Shown: in pieces, positions 1-6,139 of the stretch
How the letters are laid out: each line of letters starts with the position of its first letter
How positions within the stretch are numbered: the stretch's first letter is position 1
Assembly (NCBI GenBank): GCA_015229045.1
Contig: JADGCJ010000058.1
Location: 1-8,141, forward strand
Source: Magnetococcales bacterium
GTDB taxonomy: Bacteria; Pseudomonadota; Magnetococcia; Magnetococcales; DC0425bin3
Reading direction: 5' to 3'
Length of the DNA stretch: 8,141 nucleotides
The notes under the pieces: generated by a model
Databases searched by the model: none
What the model saw: the letters and a program-made list of their open reading frames with translations, nothing else
What the model was told of the DNA's origin: nothing
Position numbers and translations under genes: made by a program

Positions 1-18
1 CCTGACAAAGGCTTTCAT
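1..18 (-). CDS. Possible 5' end of a gene running off the left edge
   Basis: Only the first six codons (MKAFVR) could lie in the window, on the minus strand with the ATG at 18-16. An AG-rich stretch (AAGAAAGG) lies about 7 nt before the ATG and would serve as a ribosome binding site. A competing start in another frame is the ATG at 58-56 (MVTAQAPP...), which has only an A-rich upstream sequence. The product cannot be identified. If real, the gene would follow the 59-residue gene at 65-244 in the same direction with a gap of under 50 nt, so the two could be cotranscribed. Confidence 0.25.
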
Positions 19-64
19 GTCCAGGCCTTTCTTGAGGGGGTGCCTGGGCAGTTACCATTTTTCT

Positions 65-244
65 TCAACGAGCGCAGGGATGGAGGCGACCGTTGAGGGG
101 TTTGTTGCGATGAGATCGAGCCAGGCGATCCAGATTTTGCACCCAGAGTTGCAGGTCATGGCGCGTCAACATGACCATCGTTTGACGGCTTTCCGTCAAG
201 ATTTCAGCAGTTGTGGTATCGCCGACTTTTTGGGGAGTGTTCAT
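65..244 (-). CDS. Small uncharacterised protein, 59 residues
   Basis: This short open frame begins MNTPQKVGD and ends ...HPCAR on the minus strand. It is preceded by a GAAGGA ribosome binding site 6 nt before the ATG. The first 40 or so codons are moderately biased to G/C in the third position, which supports coding; the last 15 look less convincing. No signal peptide, membrane segment or known motif is visible; the middle (about residues 14-43) could form an amphipathic helix. I do not recognise a family. Another frame stays open beyond the stop to a TAA at 54-52 (..LDLIATNPSTVASIP..), so a frameshift from a slightly longer protein is possible. An inverted repeat sits just upstream of its ribosome binding site. 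Confidence 0.45.
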   Translation of the reverse strand: MNTPQKVGDTTTAEILTESRQTMVMLTRHDLQLWVQNLDRLARSHRNKPLNGRLHPCAR

Positions 245-261
245 GGAGGTTCCTTCACGAG

Positions 262-293
262 CCGACCTGTCCTTTCCGTGACGAACAGGTCGG
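262..293. repeat. 9-bp inverted repeat in the leader of the 59-residue gene
   Basis: CCGACCTGT (262-270) and ACAGGTCGG (285-293) are perfect reverse complements separated by 14 nt. Read on the minus strand, the hairpin lies immediately before the ribosome binding site of the gene at 65-244. It has no following T-run, so it is more likely an operator or a leader RNA structure than a terminator. The base pairing is seen directly; the role is inferred. Confidence 0.5.
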
Positions 294-320
294 AGGATGA
301 ATGAGCGACGCCATCCTGGC

Positions 321-353
321 CAAAAGCAGGCCCTGCCGATCCAGGCAAGGGCC
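321..353 (-). terminator. Probable intrinsic terminator after the 73-residue gene
   Basis: On the minus strand a GC-rich hairpin starts 14 nt after the stop of the gene at 368-589. GGCCC (349-353 complement) pairs with GGGCC (329-333 complement), then a one-base bulge, then a 4-bp stem (334-337 with 344-347) and a 6-nt loop. It is followed by TGCTTTTGG, giving a run of only four T. Position and shape fit a modest Rho-independent terminator. Confidence 0.5.
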
Positions 354-367
354 GGTACGTGGACGGA

Positions 368-589
368 TTATTGCAAAACCAGATCCGAGGGGGCGCACCA
401 ACGCTTTTCCAGACAGGGGAGGCAATCGTTCTCGTCCGGGGAGTGGGAGCGCGGAGCGCCCATGCCGGGCCGGGGAATGGCAACGCCGATCGGCTCACCC
501 TCCAGGAAGTATTCGATCACCGGGAGATCCGGGTTGATTTGAAAGGGCAGGCCAAACTTTCCCAACGTGGAAATCATGTATTCCGTCAT
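368..589 (-). CDS. Small uncharacterised Cys-containing protein, 73 residues
   Basis: The frame opens MTEYMISTLG and closes ...SDLVLQ followed by TAA. A GGAG ribosome binding site lies 8 nt before the ATG, and most codons end in G or C, so this is very probably a real gene. No signal peptide or membrane segment is visible. The N-terminal half is hydrophobic and mixed (LPFQINPDLPVIEYFLEGEPIG), the middle is Pro/Gly-rich (residues 39-51), and the C-terminal part holds three cysteines in a C-x2-C-x5-C pattern (C56, C59, C65) that might bind metal or form disulfides. I do not recognise a family. A terminator-like hairpin follows the stop, suggesting a single-gene transcript, and the start codon lies within a long-range inverted repeat that could control translation. 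Confidence 0.65.
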   Translation of the reverse strand: MTEYMISTLGKFGLPFQINPDLPVIEYFLEGEPIGVAIPRPGMGAPRSHSPDENDCLPCLEKRWCAPSDLVLQ

Positions 590-688
590 GGTTGCATCTC
601 CGTGTTATCGGTGGGGAGACCCTGTAACCGGGTATCCGCACCAAGCGTGGGCAATCATCCTTGCCCGTTGCGACTGACGGAATACATG
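575..688 (-). promoter_or_regulatory. Long-range 14-bp inverted repeat spanning the start codon
   Basis: CATGTATTCCGTCA at 575-588 is the exact reverse complement of TGACGGAATACATG at 675-688. In a minus-strand transcript the upstream arm could pair with the first codons of the 73-residue gene, including most of its AUG (587-589). The 86-nt interval includes a smaller hairpin (GGGCAA 649-654 with TTGCCC 661-666) and the ribosome binding site. This could form a leader structure that hides the start codon, or be a remnant of an inverted duplication. The pairing is seen directly; the regulatory role is inferred, and no promoter could be placed with confidence. Confidence 0.45.
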
Positions 689-727
689 CAAATCTTTTGC
701 CAGATTCCAGGCCGAGTTTATTTCGGG

Positions 728-874
728 ATGTGTGGTTTTTTAACTATTGAAAGACTGGGATGGAGGTCCAGGACTCTGTCCTGGACCTGTCCGGTCGCCG
801 GCCCCCTGGACCCCGATTCGTTGCCGGGTGCTGAATAGTTACAATATCTTTTTGATCACGAAGAAACCACACGT
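728..874. repeat. Repeat-like intergenic element with imperfect inverted ends
   Basis: The ends ATGTGTGGTTT (728-738) and AAACCACACGT (864-874) are inverted repeats with one G-T mismatch in eleven positions. Inside lies a perfect 11-bp hairpin (764-774 with 778-788, loop TCT) built from GGTCCAGGA/TCCTGGACC. A second CCTGGACC follows at 805-812 in a very GC-rich stretch. There is no coding frame with convincing codon use. The layout, a short palindromic non-coding element in an intergenic gap, resembles REP or MITE-like dispersed repeats, but copies elsewhere cannot be seen here. Confidence 0.45.
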
Positions 875-959
875 TTCAAAGCGGACGCGGTTTGACAGTT
901 GCGAAGACACGGGACGGCCTGACCGGGGTCTGGGGAGAGGTCGAAGGACCACAGAGACC

Positions 960-994
960 CACTCCCGCGCTGACACCGAGTCAGCGCGGGAGTG
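960..994. repeat. Perfect 15-bp hairpin downstream of ihfB
   Basis: Positions 960-974 pair perfectly with 980-994 around a 5-nt loop (ACCGA). The stem contains CTCCCGCGCTGA and its complement. It lies 73 nt beyond the ihfB stop in the direction of ihfB transcription. Neither side has a T-run, so it is not a classical intrinsic terminator. It may be a REP-type element or a transcript 3'-end stabiliser. The flanks 875-959 and 995-1067 hold nothing else that I can identify. Confidence 0.6.
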
Positions 995-1067
995 ACATCG
1001 GGATGGAACCGACAGGGTCAATCCATGTGGGCCGGACGTCGATTTGTCCGTGTACCCGGTTGAAGGT

Positions 1068-1349
1068 TCAGGCATCCACCCGGCGCCGCATCTCCTTGCC
1101 GGCCTTGAAAAACGGTGTCCGTTTTTCGGGGATGGAGACCAGATCGCCCGTTTTCGGGTTGCGTCCCTCGCGTGCGGGCCGCAGGCGGACACTGAAGGCA
1201 CCGAAACCGCGCAATTCAACGCGATCCCCACGCTCCAATGCCTGGGTAATGTTGCCGAAGACGGCAGACACGACGGTTTCAGCCTCCTGACGGGTCAAAT
1301 TGTGTTGTTCTGCGACTGACTGGATGAGTTGGGATTTGGTCAACTTCAT
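1068..1349 (-). CDS. ihfB: Integration host factor beta subunit (HU/IHF family)
   Basis: This 93-residue protein has the standard HU/IHF length and layout: two N-terminal helices (about 4-38), then the beta saddle and DNA-binding arms. The family signature is clear, with ELRGFGAFSVR at 45-55 and GRNPKTG at 62-68, where Pro65 would be the residue that intercalates into DNA. EKRTPFFKAGKEMR at 75-88 closes the domain. RGDRVELRGFGAFSVR matches IHF-beta better than HU or IHF-alpha, so I call the beta subunit. IHF binds and sharply bends specific DNA sites as an alpha/beta heterodimer, serving recombination, replication and transcription control. An AAGGGGG ribosome binding site precedes the ATG. 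The alpha subunit is not in the window, and the usual neighbour rpsA is not seen upstream. The downstream neighbour is non-coding DNA. Confidence 0.88.
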   Translation of the reverse strand: MKLTKSQLIQSVAEQHNLTRQEAETVVSAVFGNITQALERGDRVELRGFGAFSVRLRPAREGRNPKTGDLVSIPEKRTPFFKAGKEMRRRVDA

Positions 1350-1589
1350 TCCCCCTTCAGACTTGCTGGCTTGACGGAAAGGGTTTCTGGCATCTCTGCC
1401 CCACTTTAAACCGGGACGATTTTGGGCAAATTGTGCCCGGAAGCAAGGGATTTTCGCACTGATCGATGCGGATTGTCGATATAAATGATTTTTGTGGGGA
1501 GGCGGATCTGTTATCCGGGGGCGGCCTCTGCTATGATCGACCGGGATGCGGTTGCGTCAGGTATGACTCATGCGACGGGGTAGACAAGG
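1350..1589. promoter_or_regulatory. Divergent intergenic region between ihfB and the vWA/ABC operon
   Basis: These 240 nt must carry the control signals for ihfB (leftward) and for the operon starting at 1590 (rightward), if each has its own promoter. The only noticeable candidate is an AT-rich TATAAAT at 1480-1486 that could be a -10 box for rightward transcription, but no matching -35 box is seen at the usual spacing. A short GGGCA...TGCCC palindrome lies near 1424-1438. No open frame here has a plausible ribosome binding site. Confidence 0.35.
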
Positions 1590-2543
1590 GTGCTGAAAAA
1601 GCCAACTCGGGGAAACGGACGTCGAGTCAGCCAGAAGCCGCTGCCGCCCATGGAGAGGGGGCATCCGGATGGTGCGGTTCGTTCCGGACGTCGCAGGCGT
1701 CGCCTGTTGGTGTTGCTGTTTTTGACGCTGTTCCTGGGCATGGGTATGGCCAGATATCTTGGCAACGGGCGTGATCCGGGTCCTCCATCTGCCGGTCAGA
1801 CGCCCCCTGGTGCGCAGGCATGCCAGTTGCATGACAAAGAGGGGAGCTCCGCCCCGGAGATGATCGAGATACCTGACGGAGAATACAATCTGGCCAGATC
1901 GTCGCTTGCGCCGCACGTTCAGGCCTCCCTGGTTGCGGCTGACTTGTCGCGAATTCTGGTCAAAAAGCCCTATCTCATTCAGGTTCATGCGGTGAGCCAG
2001 GAGGAGTTCGCCCGCTACGAGGCGCATGTGCAGGCCCTGGCGGAAGGAGAGGAAAAAAACCGTTTGTTGGTCCAAATCGGCATGCACTGGAAAAAAGTAT
2101 CGACCGAAGTTGCCGAGAAACCCAAATTGATCAGCGCACTCTTTGGCGGCAAGACCAGGACACCGCTGCAAAGCATCTCCTGGGAAGCGGCACAGGGGTA
2201 CGCCGAGTGGATGGGTGGCCGCTCCGGGTGTCCGTACCATCTGCCCAGTCGTGAGGAGTGGGCAGCGGCGCTCATGTACCTGCACGGTGAGTTGCAGCCA
2301 AAGCGTCAGGATGTCGCCGGGGCCGGGCGGTACGACCTTCTCCTGGGAGTGCGGGAGTGGACTCGCTCCCCTTGTGCCGGAGGGTATTTCCTGGCCGGCG
2401 GAGACGCGGCTCGGACCGGAGAAGGGATGATTGCAGGTCAATGCATGCCGGCCATGGTCTCCATAGCCGGTTTTCGTATGGTCCTGAAGAGAAACGGCGT
2501 ACCTGATCGACAATCCGGTCCTTCTCCCAGGCCCGCATCATAG
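1590..2543 (+). CDS. Membrane-anchored formylglycine-generating-enzyme-like (SUMF1/TagR-like) protein
   Basis: The 317-residue protein begins with a basic cytoplasmic tail (residues 1-38, ending in five Arg) and one membrane helix (about 39-56), which puts the rest in the periplasm. The exported part has landmarks of the FGE-sulfatase fold: MIEIPDGEY at 91-99, SISWEAAQGYAEW at 195-207, YHLPSREEW at 216-224, VREWTR at 254-259 and GFRMVL at 294-299. The paired catalytic cysteines of true formylglycine-generating enzymes are not evident near the C-terminus (only one Cys, in GQCMP), so a binding rather than enzymatic role is likely. The start is a GTG, with GGGG about 10 nt upstream; an ATG at codon 21 has a poorer site. 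It leads an operon with vWA and ABC genes. In type VI secretion regulation the SUMF1-like TagR works beside an ABC pair and PpkA, and this may be its counterpart. Confidence 0.72.
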   Translation: MLKKPTRGNGRRVSQKPLPPMERGHPDGAVRSGRRRRRLLVLLFLTLFLGMGMARYLGNGRDPGPPSAGQTPPGAQACQLHDKEGSSAPEMIEIPDGEYNLARSSLAPHVQASLVAADLSRILVKKPYLIQVHAVSQEEFARYEAHVQALAEGEEKNRLLVQIGMHWKKVSTEVAEKPKLISALFGGKTRTPLQSISWEAAQGYAEWMGGRSGCPYHLPSREEWAAALMYLHGELQPKRQDVAGAGRYDLLLGVREWTRSPCAGGYFLAGGDAARTGEGMIAGQCMPAMVSIAGFRMVLKRNGVPDRQSGPSPRPAS

Positions 2544-2570
2544 GGGTAGGAAAGAGCCGAGAGGGGTAAG

Positions 2571-5342
2571 ATGATGCATGACAGCAACTTGACGTGGACT
2601 TCGCCAGCGGTCAGGAGTGAAAACGTCAGCATGAAAGGCGGAACGATCGTGGATATGAGATCCGAGCTTGCAAGAGAGGGGAAGCGTCGCACGCTGGGAT
2701 GGTGGGGGGCCGTCTGCGCGAGCATGGTTGGTTTGTGGGTGGTTCCACATGTGGCCTATGCCGGTACCCAGTCCAAGGGAGGAGGCGGAAGTTGCGCCAG
2801 CGTTGATTTTTCTCCCTATTACCAGGACAAGGCCCTCAAGTGGACCGGCCCGGTGGCACGGGTGATACGGGGGGTGGTGCCCGTCACGGACAAACCTCAG
2901 GCCGGTGCCAAGGTCGGCGATTTGCTCTTCAACCAGACCGCCGAGATCCTGGAAGAGTCGGGCGACCGGATCAAGGTGCGTTCGGCCCGCTTTCAGGAGC
3001 GTCCCTCCCTGACCGGGTGGGTGGCGAAACGGGATCTTTTGTGTCGCGATCTGCCCCTCAAAGGGGAGTCGGGGTTGGAGACCAAGTTTTTCATTCGCAC
3101 CTCCACCATGGCCCGGGAAGAGGGCAAGGGCGAACCCACCGTGCGGGTGTTTCAGGATCCGGATCTGGCCGAGTGCGCTGGCGGTCATGGCCATTGCCGG
3201 GAGGGGGCGTCACGATTTCACATGTATTTTGTCATGGATCAGAGAGAGAAAGCTCTGCTGCTGGCGGATCGCTTCCGCCTCAAGGAGGACGACCTTCTGG
3301 TCGGCTGGGTGAGCGAAAGTGATGGCTTCCCATGGGATAATGCCTTCGGCCTGCGCCCGCGGGAAGATATCAAGACCCCGGATGGACAGGGTCCGGGTAC
3401 CGTCTGTACCTACGAACGTCTGGAGGATGCCGTCGCCCGCTCGGCCTCGACCTGCAACCCGGTCGAAGGGGGCAACAAGTGGTTCAAGTCGGCGATGCGC
3501 ATCCCCGTGCTGGATATGGTGGATGCCCGCGGTCGCCATGTGGAACCGGAAGATTTGTCGACACCGGCTGGCGAGGAGATGCGTCGTTTTTACAAGGTTG
3601 CCCTGGCGCGGCCAGGTTTGGTGGGGCGTCCGGTGGGCAACGGCAAATTTGCCATCTCGCCGGGTCTGGCACAACGCATCATGCCGGAGTTCAAGTCCCT
3701 CGCCTCGAAGAAGAACGTCGACATCTTTTTTGTCCTGGATGCGACCGCCAGCATGGACGCCATGATCGATGCCGTGCGCGGTACCCGGCAAAAGCCCGGG
3801 GTGGTGCAGGAGATTATCCAGGGCCTGAAGAACACGGCCGGTTTCAAGGAGACGCAGTTCCGTTTTGGTTTTCGCGTCTACCGGGATACCTACGCTGACA
3901 AGCTCGTTGCCAACTCCCTGGGCGATGGTGTCGGCGAAGGGTATCCTCTGCCCGCGACCTGCCAATTGACACCGGAACAACAGTCCCAGAGCTACGACGA
4001 GTTTCAAAAGGCCATCGCCCAGGTCAGGGCCACCACCGATGACCAGGACGACTATGAAGAGAATCTCTATGGTGGCTTGCATCAGGCCTTGAGCAAGGAT
4101 ATGACGTCGTGCCCTGATCACCTGAAACTGGTGTTCGTCATCGGCGACAGCGGTTTTCGCAGCGGTCTGCCGTATGTCGATGGCAAGGGCAGACGCTTTG
4201 AGCGGGCCAAATATCGGCATCCGATCGATCGGGAGACGCTGATCAACTTCCTGCGGGGCAGTGACAAGCCCGGTGACAAGGCCAATAGCGTGATGCTTTT
4301 TGCCATCGAGACGCCTGCGTTGTCAGAAAAAGCCAAACATCCGGAGCTTTACAATATCTCCTATGCCAAATTTGAGGCCCAGTTGCGCTATATCTTGCAG
4401 CAGAGCCTGCCACGGGACAGCTCCGACAGCGAACACTTCTTCCGCATGGGTGAAGAGACTTTGCTGCCCAGGCTGGTCGGTACGGTGGAAAAGCTTGGTG
4501 GCAGCACCCTGATCAACGAAATCATCCTGGATGTCAACGGCGGCGCGGCCCTTGGTGCGGTCATCGAACGGTTGCGCAAGGAGCGGGTCGACATACCCGG
4601 GGTCTATTGGCACATCCTGAAGCAGGGGGCTTGCGGCGATCTGGGCGAGCAGTGCGAACGCCGGGTGTTTGACAATACGTCGGTAGGGTTTGTGGAGGCC
4701 ACCGACAAGGTGGTGGAGGACTTATGGGTCGACAGCCATGCCCTCTCCTCCTGGATCCGCGTTCTGAAAGGGTTCGAGGGGTACCACGAGATGCCGGAAC
4801 CCCAGTTGCGGCGGGCACTGATCAGCGCTCTGGTCCTCGGGCTGAAAGAGGTGATCCGGGGGCAAAGCATGGACAGCACGGAGACACCCGCCGAATATGC
4901 CCAACGTCGTGGCGGTCTGCCTGTACGGCGCCACAGTCCCCTGTTGAGCTACCATGTACCGGGATTGTCGGCCGAGAAGACGTTGCGGGACAAGGACAAG
5001 CATCTCATCGTCGCCGACGCGACCGGCAAGCCCGTCCTCGACCGGGCGAAACGTCCCATCCAGGCCGTGGCTTACTGCGAGCTGAAGCGCCTGGCCGTGT
5101 GGGCCATCCATTCGAAGCAGATGTTGGAGATCATCGAACGGGACCATCAACGGCCTGACTATCGTCTCCTGCCGGCCAGCAAGGTGTTGCAATGCCCCGA
5201 TTCCACGGCCAATGGCTCGGCCCTGCAACAGATCATGGGCAATATAACGGCAGTCCCTCTGGGGCCGGACAAGAACTACCGCTTCAGCCATGATTTTGGT
5301 GGTCGGCGCGGCTACTGGATTCCGCAGGACTATTTGCCATGA
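2571..5342 (+). CDS. Exported von Willebrand factor A protein with SH3-like repeats (PpkA periplasmic-region-like)
   Basis: This is a 923-residue protein. A hydrophobic segment at 41-62 preceded by KRR and followed by AYA-G (62-65) looks like a signal peptide or anchor. An SH3-like domain lies at about 95-158 (ends GWVAKRDLLC), and a second similar unit at about 170-255 ends in GWVSESDGFPW. The vWA domain starts near 380: VDIFFVLDATASM carries the metal-site triad D390, T392, S394, followed by FRFGFRVYRDT (432-440) and LVFVIGDSG with D526. Many cysteines suit the oxidising periplasm. The C-terminal 200 residues match nothing I recognise and end IPQDYLP. Translation start is uncertain: GAGAGGGG sits well before the ATG at 2571, whereas the ATG at 2655 gives a more normal signal peptide. 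There is no kinase domain. It overlaps the next gene by ATGA. It probably senses or scaffolds in the envelope. Confidence 0.8.
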   Translation: MMHDSNLTWTSPAVRSENVSMKGGTIVDMRSELAREGKRRTLGWWGAVCASMVGLWVVPHVAYAGTQSKGGGGSCASVDFSPYYQDKALKWTGPVARVIRGVVPVTDKPQAGAKVGDLLFNQTAEILEESGDRIKVRSARFQERPSLTGWVAKRDLLCRDLPLKGESGLETKFFIRTSTMAREEGKGEPTVRVFQDPDLAECAGGHGHCREGASRFHMYFVMDQREKALLLADRFRLKEDDLLVGWVSESDGFPWDNAFGLRPREDIKTPDGQGPGTVCTYERLEDAVARSASTCNPVEGGNKWFKSAMRIPVLDMVDARGRHVEPEDLSTPAGEEMRRFYKVALARPGLVGRPVGNGKFAISPGLAQRIMPEFKSLASKKNVDIFFVLDATASMDAMIDAVRGTRQKPGVVQEIIQGLKNTAGFKETQFRFGFRVYRDTYADKLVANSLGDGVGEGYPLPATCQLTPEQQSQSYDEFQKAIAQVRATTDDQDDYEENLYGGLHQALSKDMTSCPDHLKLVFVIGDSGFRSGLPYVDGKGRRFERAKYRHPIDRETLINFLRGSDKPGDKANSVMLFAIETPALSEKAKHPELYNISYAKFEAQLRYILQQSLPRDSSDSEHFFRMGEETLLPRLVGTVEKLGGSTLINEIILDVNGGAALGAVIERLRKERVDIPGVYWHILKQGACGDLGEQCERRVFDNTSVGFVEATDKVVEDLWVDSHALSSWIRVLKGFEGYHEMPEPQLRRALISALVLGLKEVIRGQSMDSTETPAEYAQRRGGLPVRRHSPLLSYHVPGLSAEKTLRDKDKHLIVADATGKPVLDRAKRPIQAVAYCELKRLAVWAIHSKQMLEIIERDHQRPDYRLLPASKVLQCPDSTANGSALQQIMGNITAVPLGPDKNYRFSHDFGGRRGYWIPQDYLP

Positions 5343-6139
5343 CCTGGGGGGTGGAGATCTCCGAGGCCGAAGTGGGTTGGGGCGATACGTTTCGTCTGAC
5401 CGTGGACGACATTCACGTAGAGGCCGAGACCATCTCCCGACGCTTGCCGGTGTTGGGTCGCAGCGGTAGCGGCAAGAGTACCTTGTTGTATCTTCTTACC
5501 TTTCTGAAACGTCCACGCCAGGGAACGGTGCGTTGGGTCTTTCCCAATGGTGCCCAGGCCCAATGGGGACCGAAGGGTCTGGAACGGCGACGCTCCGATC
5601 TGGATCTGACCCAGCTGCGGCGCCGTTATTTTGGTTTTGCCTATCAGCGCAGCACCCTGACACCTTATCTGAACGTGGGGGAGAATCTGCGTTATCCTCT
5701 GCAATTGCACGGCGGTCTGCCCCACCACGAAATCGAGGAGCAGGTCCACATGGCTGTGCAACAGGTCTTGATTTGCGGTCAGGGAGAGGACATGTATCAC
5801 AGTGACAGTCAGGATGTGGTGGGTGCCTTTTTGAGGCGGTATCCCAACCAGCTGTCGGGTGGGCAGCTGCAACGTGTCGCCCTGGCCCAGGCGATGATTC
5901 ACAACCCCAATGTCCTGTTTGCCGATGAGCCGACCGGCAATCTCGACGCTGCCACCCGGAAAGAGGTCATGGCGGTGGTCGATCGCTGGCTGGACCAGGG
6001 AGATCGTCTGTTGATCTGGGTGACGCATCACGTCTCCGATGCTGTGGATCCCCGGGTGACGCATCGCATCCTGGTGTCGCATGGCCATTGTCAGCTTCAG
6101 GGGCGTACCCGTCCCCCGGTCGCGGAAGCTGCTGCATGA
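5339..6139 (+). CDS. ABC transporter ATP-binding protein, LolD/MacB type (TagT-like)
   Basis: All ATPase motifs are intact in this 266-residue protein: Walker A GRSGSGKST at 40-48, Q-loop Q103 in FAYQRSTLTPYLNVGENL, signature LSGGQLQRVALAQAM at 172-186, Walker B VLFADEP at 192-198, D-loop NLD at 201-203 and H-loop histidine in WVTHH at 230-231. The order and the phrase DEPTGNLD place it with LolD/MacB/FtsE-type ATPases that partner FtsX-like permeases. It is somewhat longer than LolD (about 230), mainly from extra sequence between Walker A and the Q-loop (about 65-95) and before the signature. Its ATG overlaps the stop of the vWA gene, and its own stop overlaps the permease start, so the three are probably translated together. 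It should sit on the cytoplasmic face and power the permease encoded next. Confidence 0.9.
   Translation: MTWGVEISEAEVGWGDTFRLTVDDIHVEAETISRRLPVLGRSGSGKSTLLYLLTFLKRPRQGTVRWVFPNGAQAQWGPKGLERRRSDLDLTQLRRRYFGFAYQRSTLTPYLNVGENLRYPLQLHGGLPHHEIEEQVHMAVQQVLICGQGEDMYHSDSQDVVGAFLRRYPNQLSGGQLQRVALAQAMIHNPNVLFADEPTGNLDAATRKEVMAVVDRWLDQGDRLLIWVTHHVSDAVDPRVTHRILVSHGHCQLQGRTRPPVAEAAA

Noticed and set aside
359..838. Plus-strand open frame of 159 codons across 359-838
   Set aside because: It runs antisense to the 73-residue gene and through the palindromic element, with no ribosome binding site or recognisable sequence. Its similarity to MTEYM arises from the inverted repeat.
892..1290. Plus-strand open frame overlapping ihfB
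   Set aside because: It lies opposite a clear IHF-beta gene and includes the 960-994 hairpin; it has no coding support.
1557..2513. Open frame of 318 codons on the minus strand opposite the SUMF1-like gene
   Set aside because: The plus-strand frame has a membrane helix and FGE-like motifs and fits the operon; the minus frame shows nothing recognisable.
3210..4220. Open frame of 336 codons on the minus strand opposite the vWA gene
   Set aside because: It is a shadow of the vWA coding frame, with no domain, no suitable upstream signals and composition typical of antisense frames.
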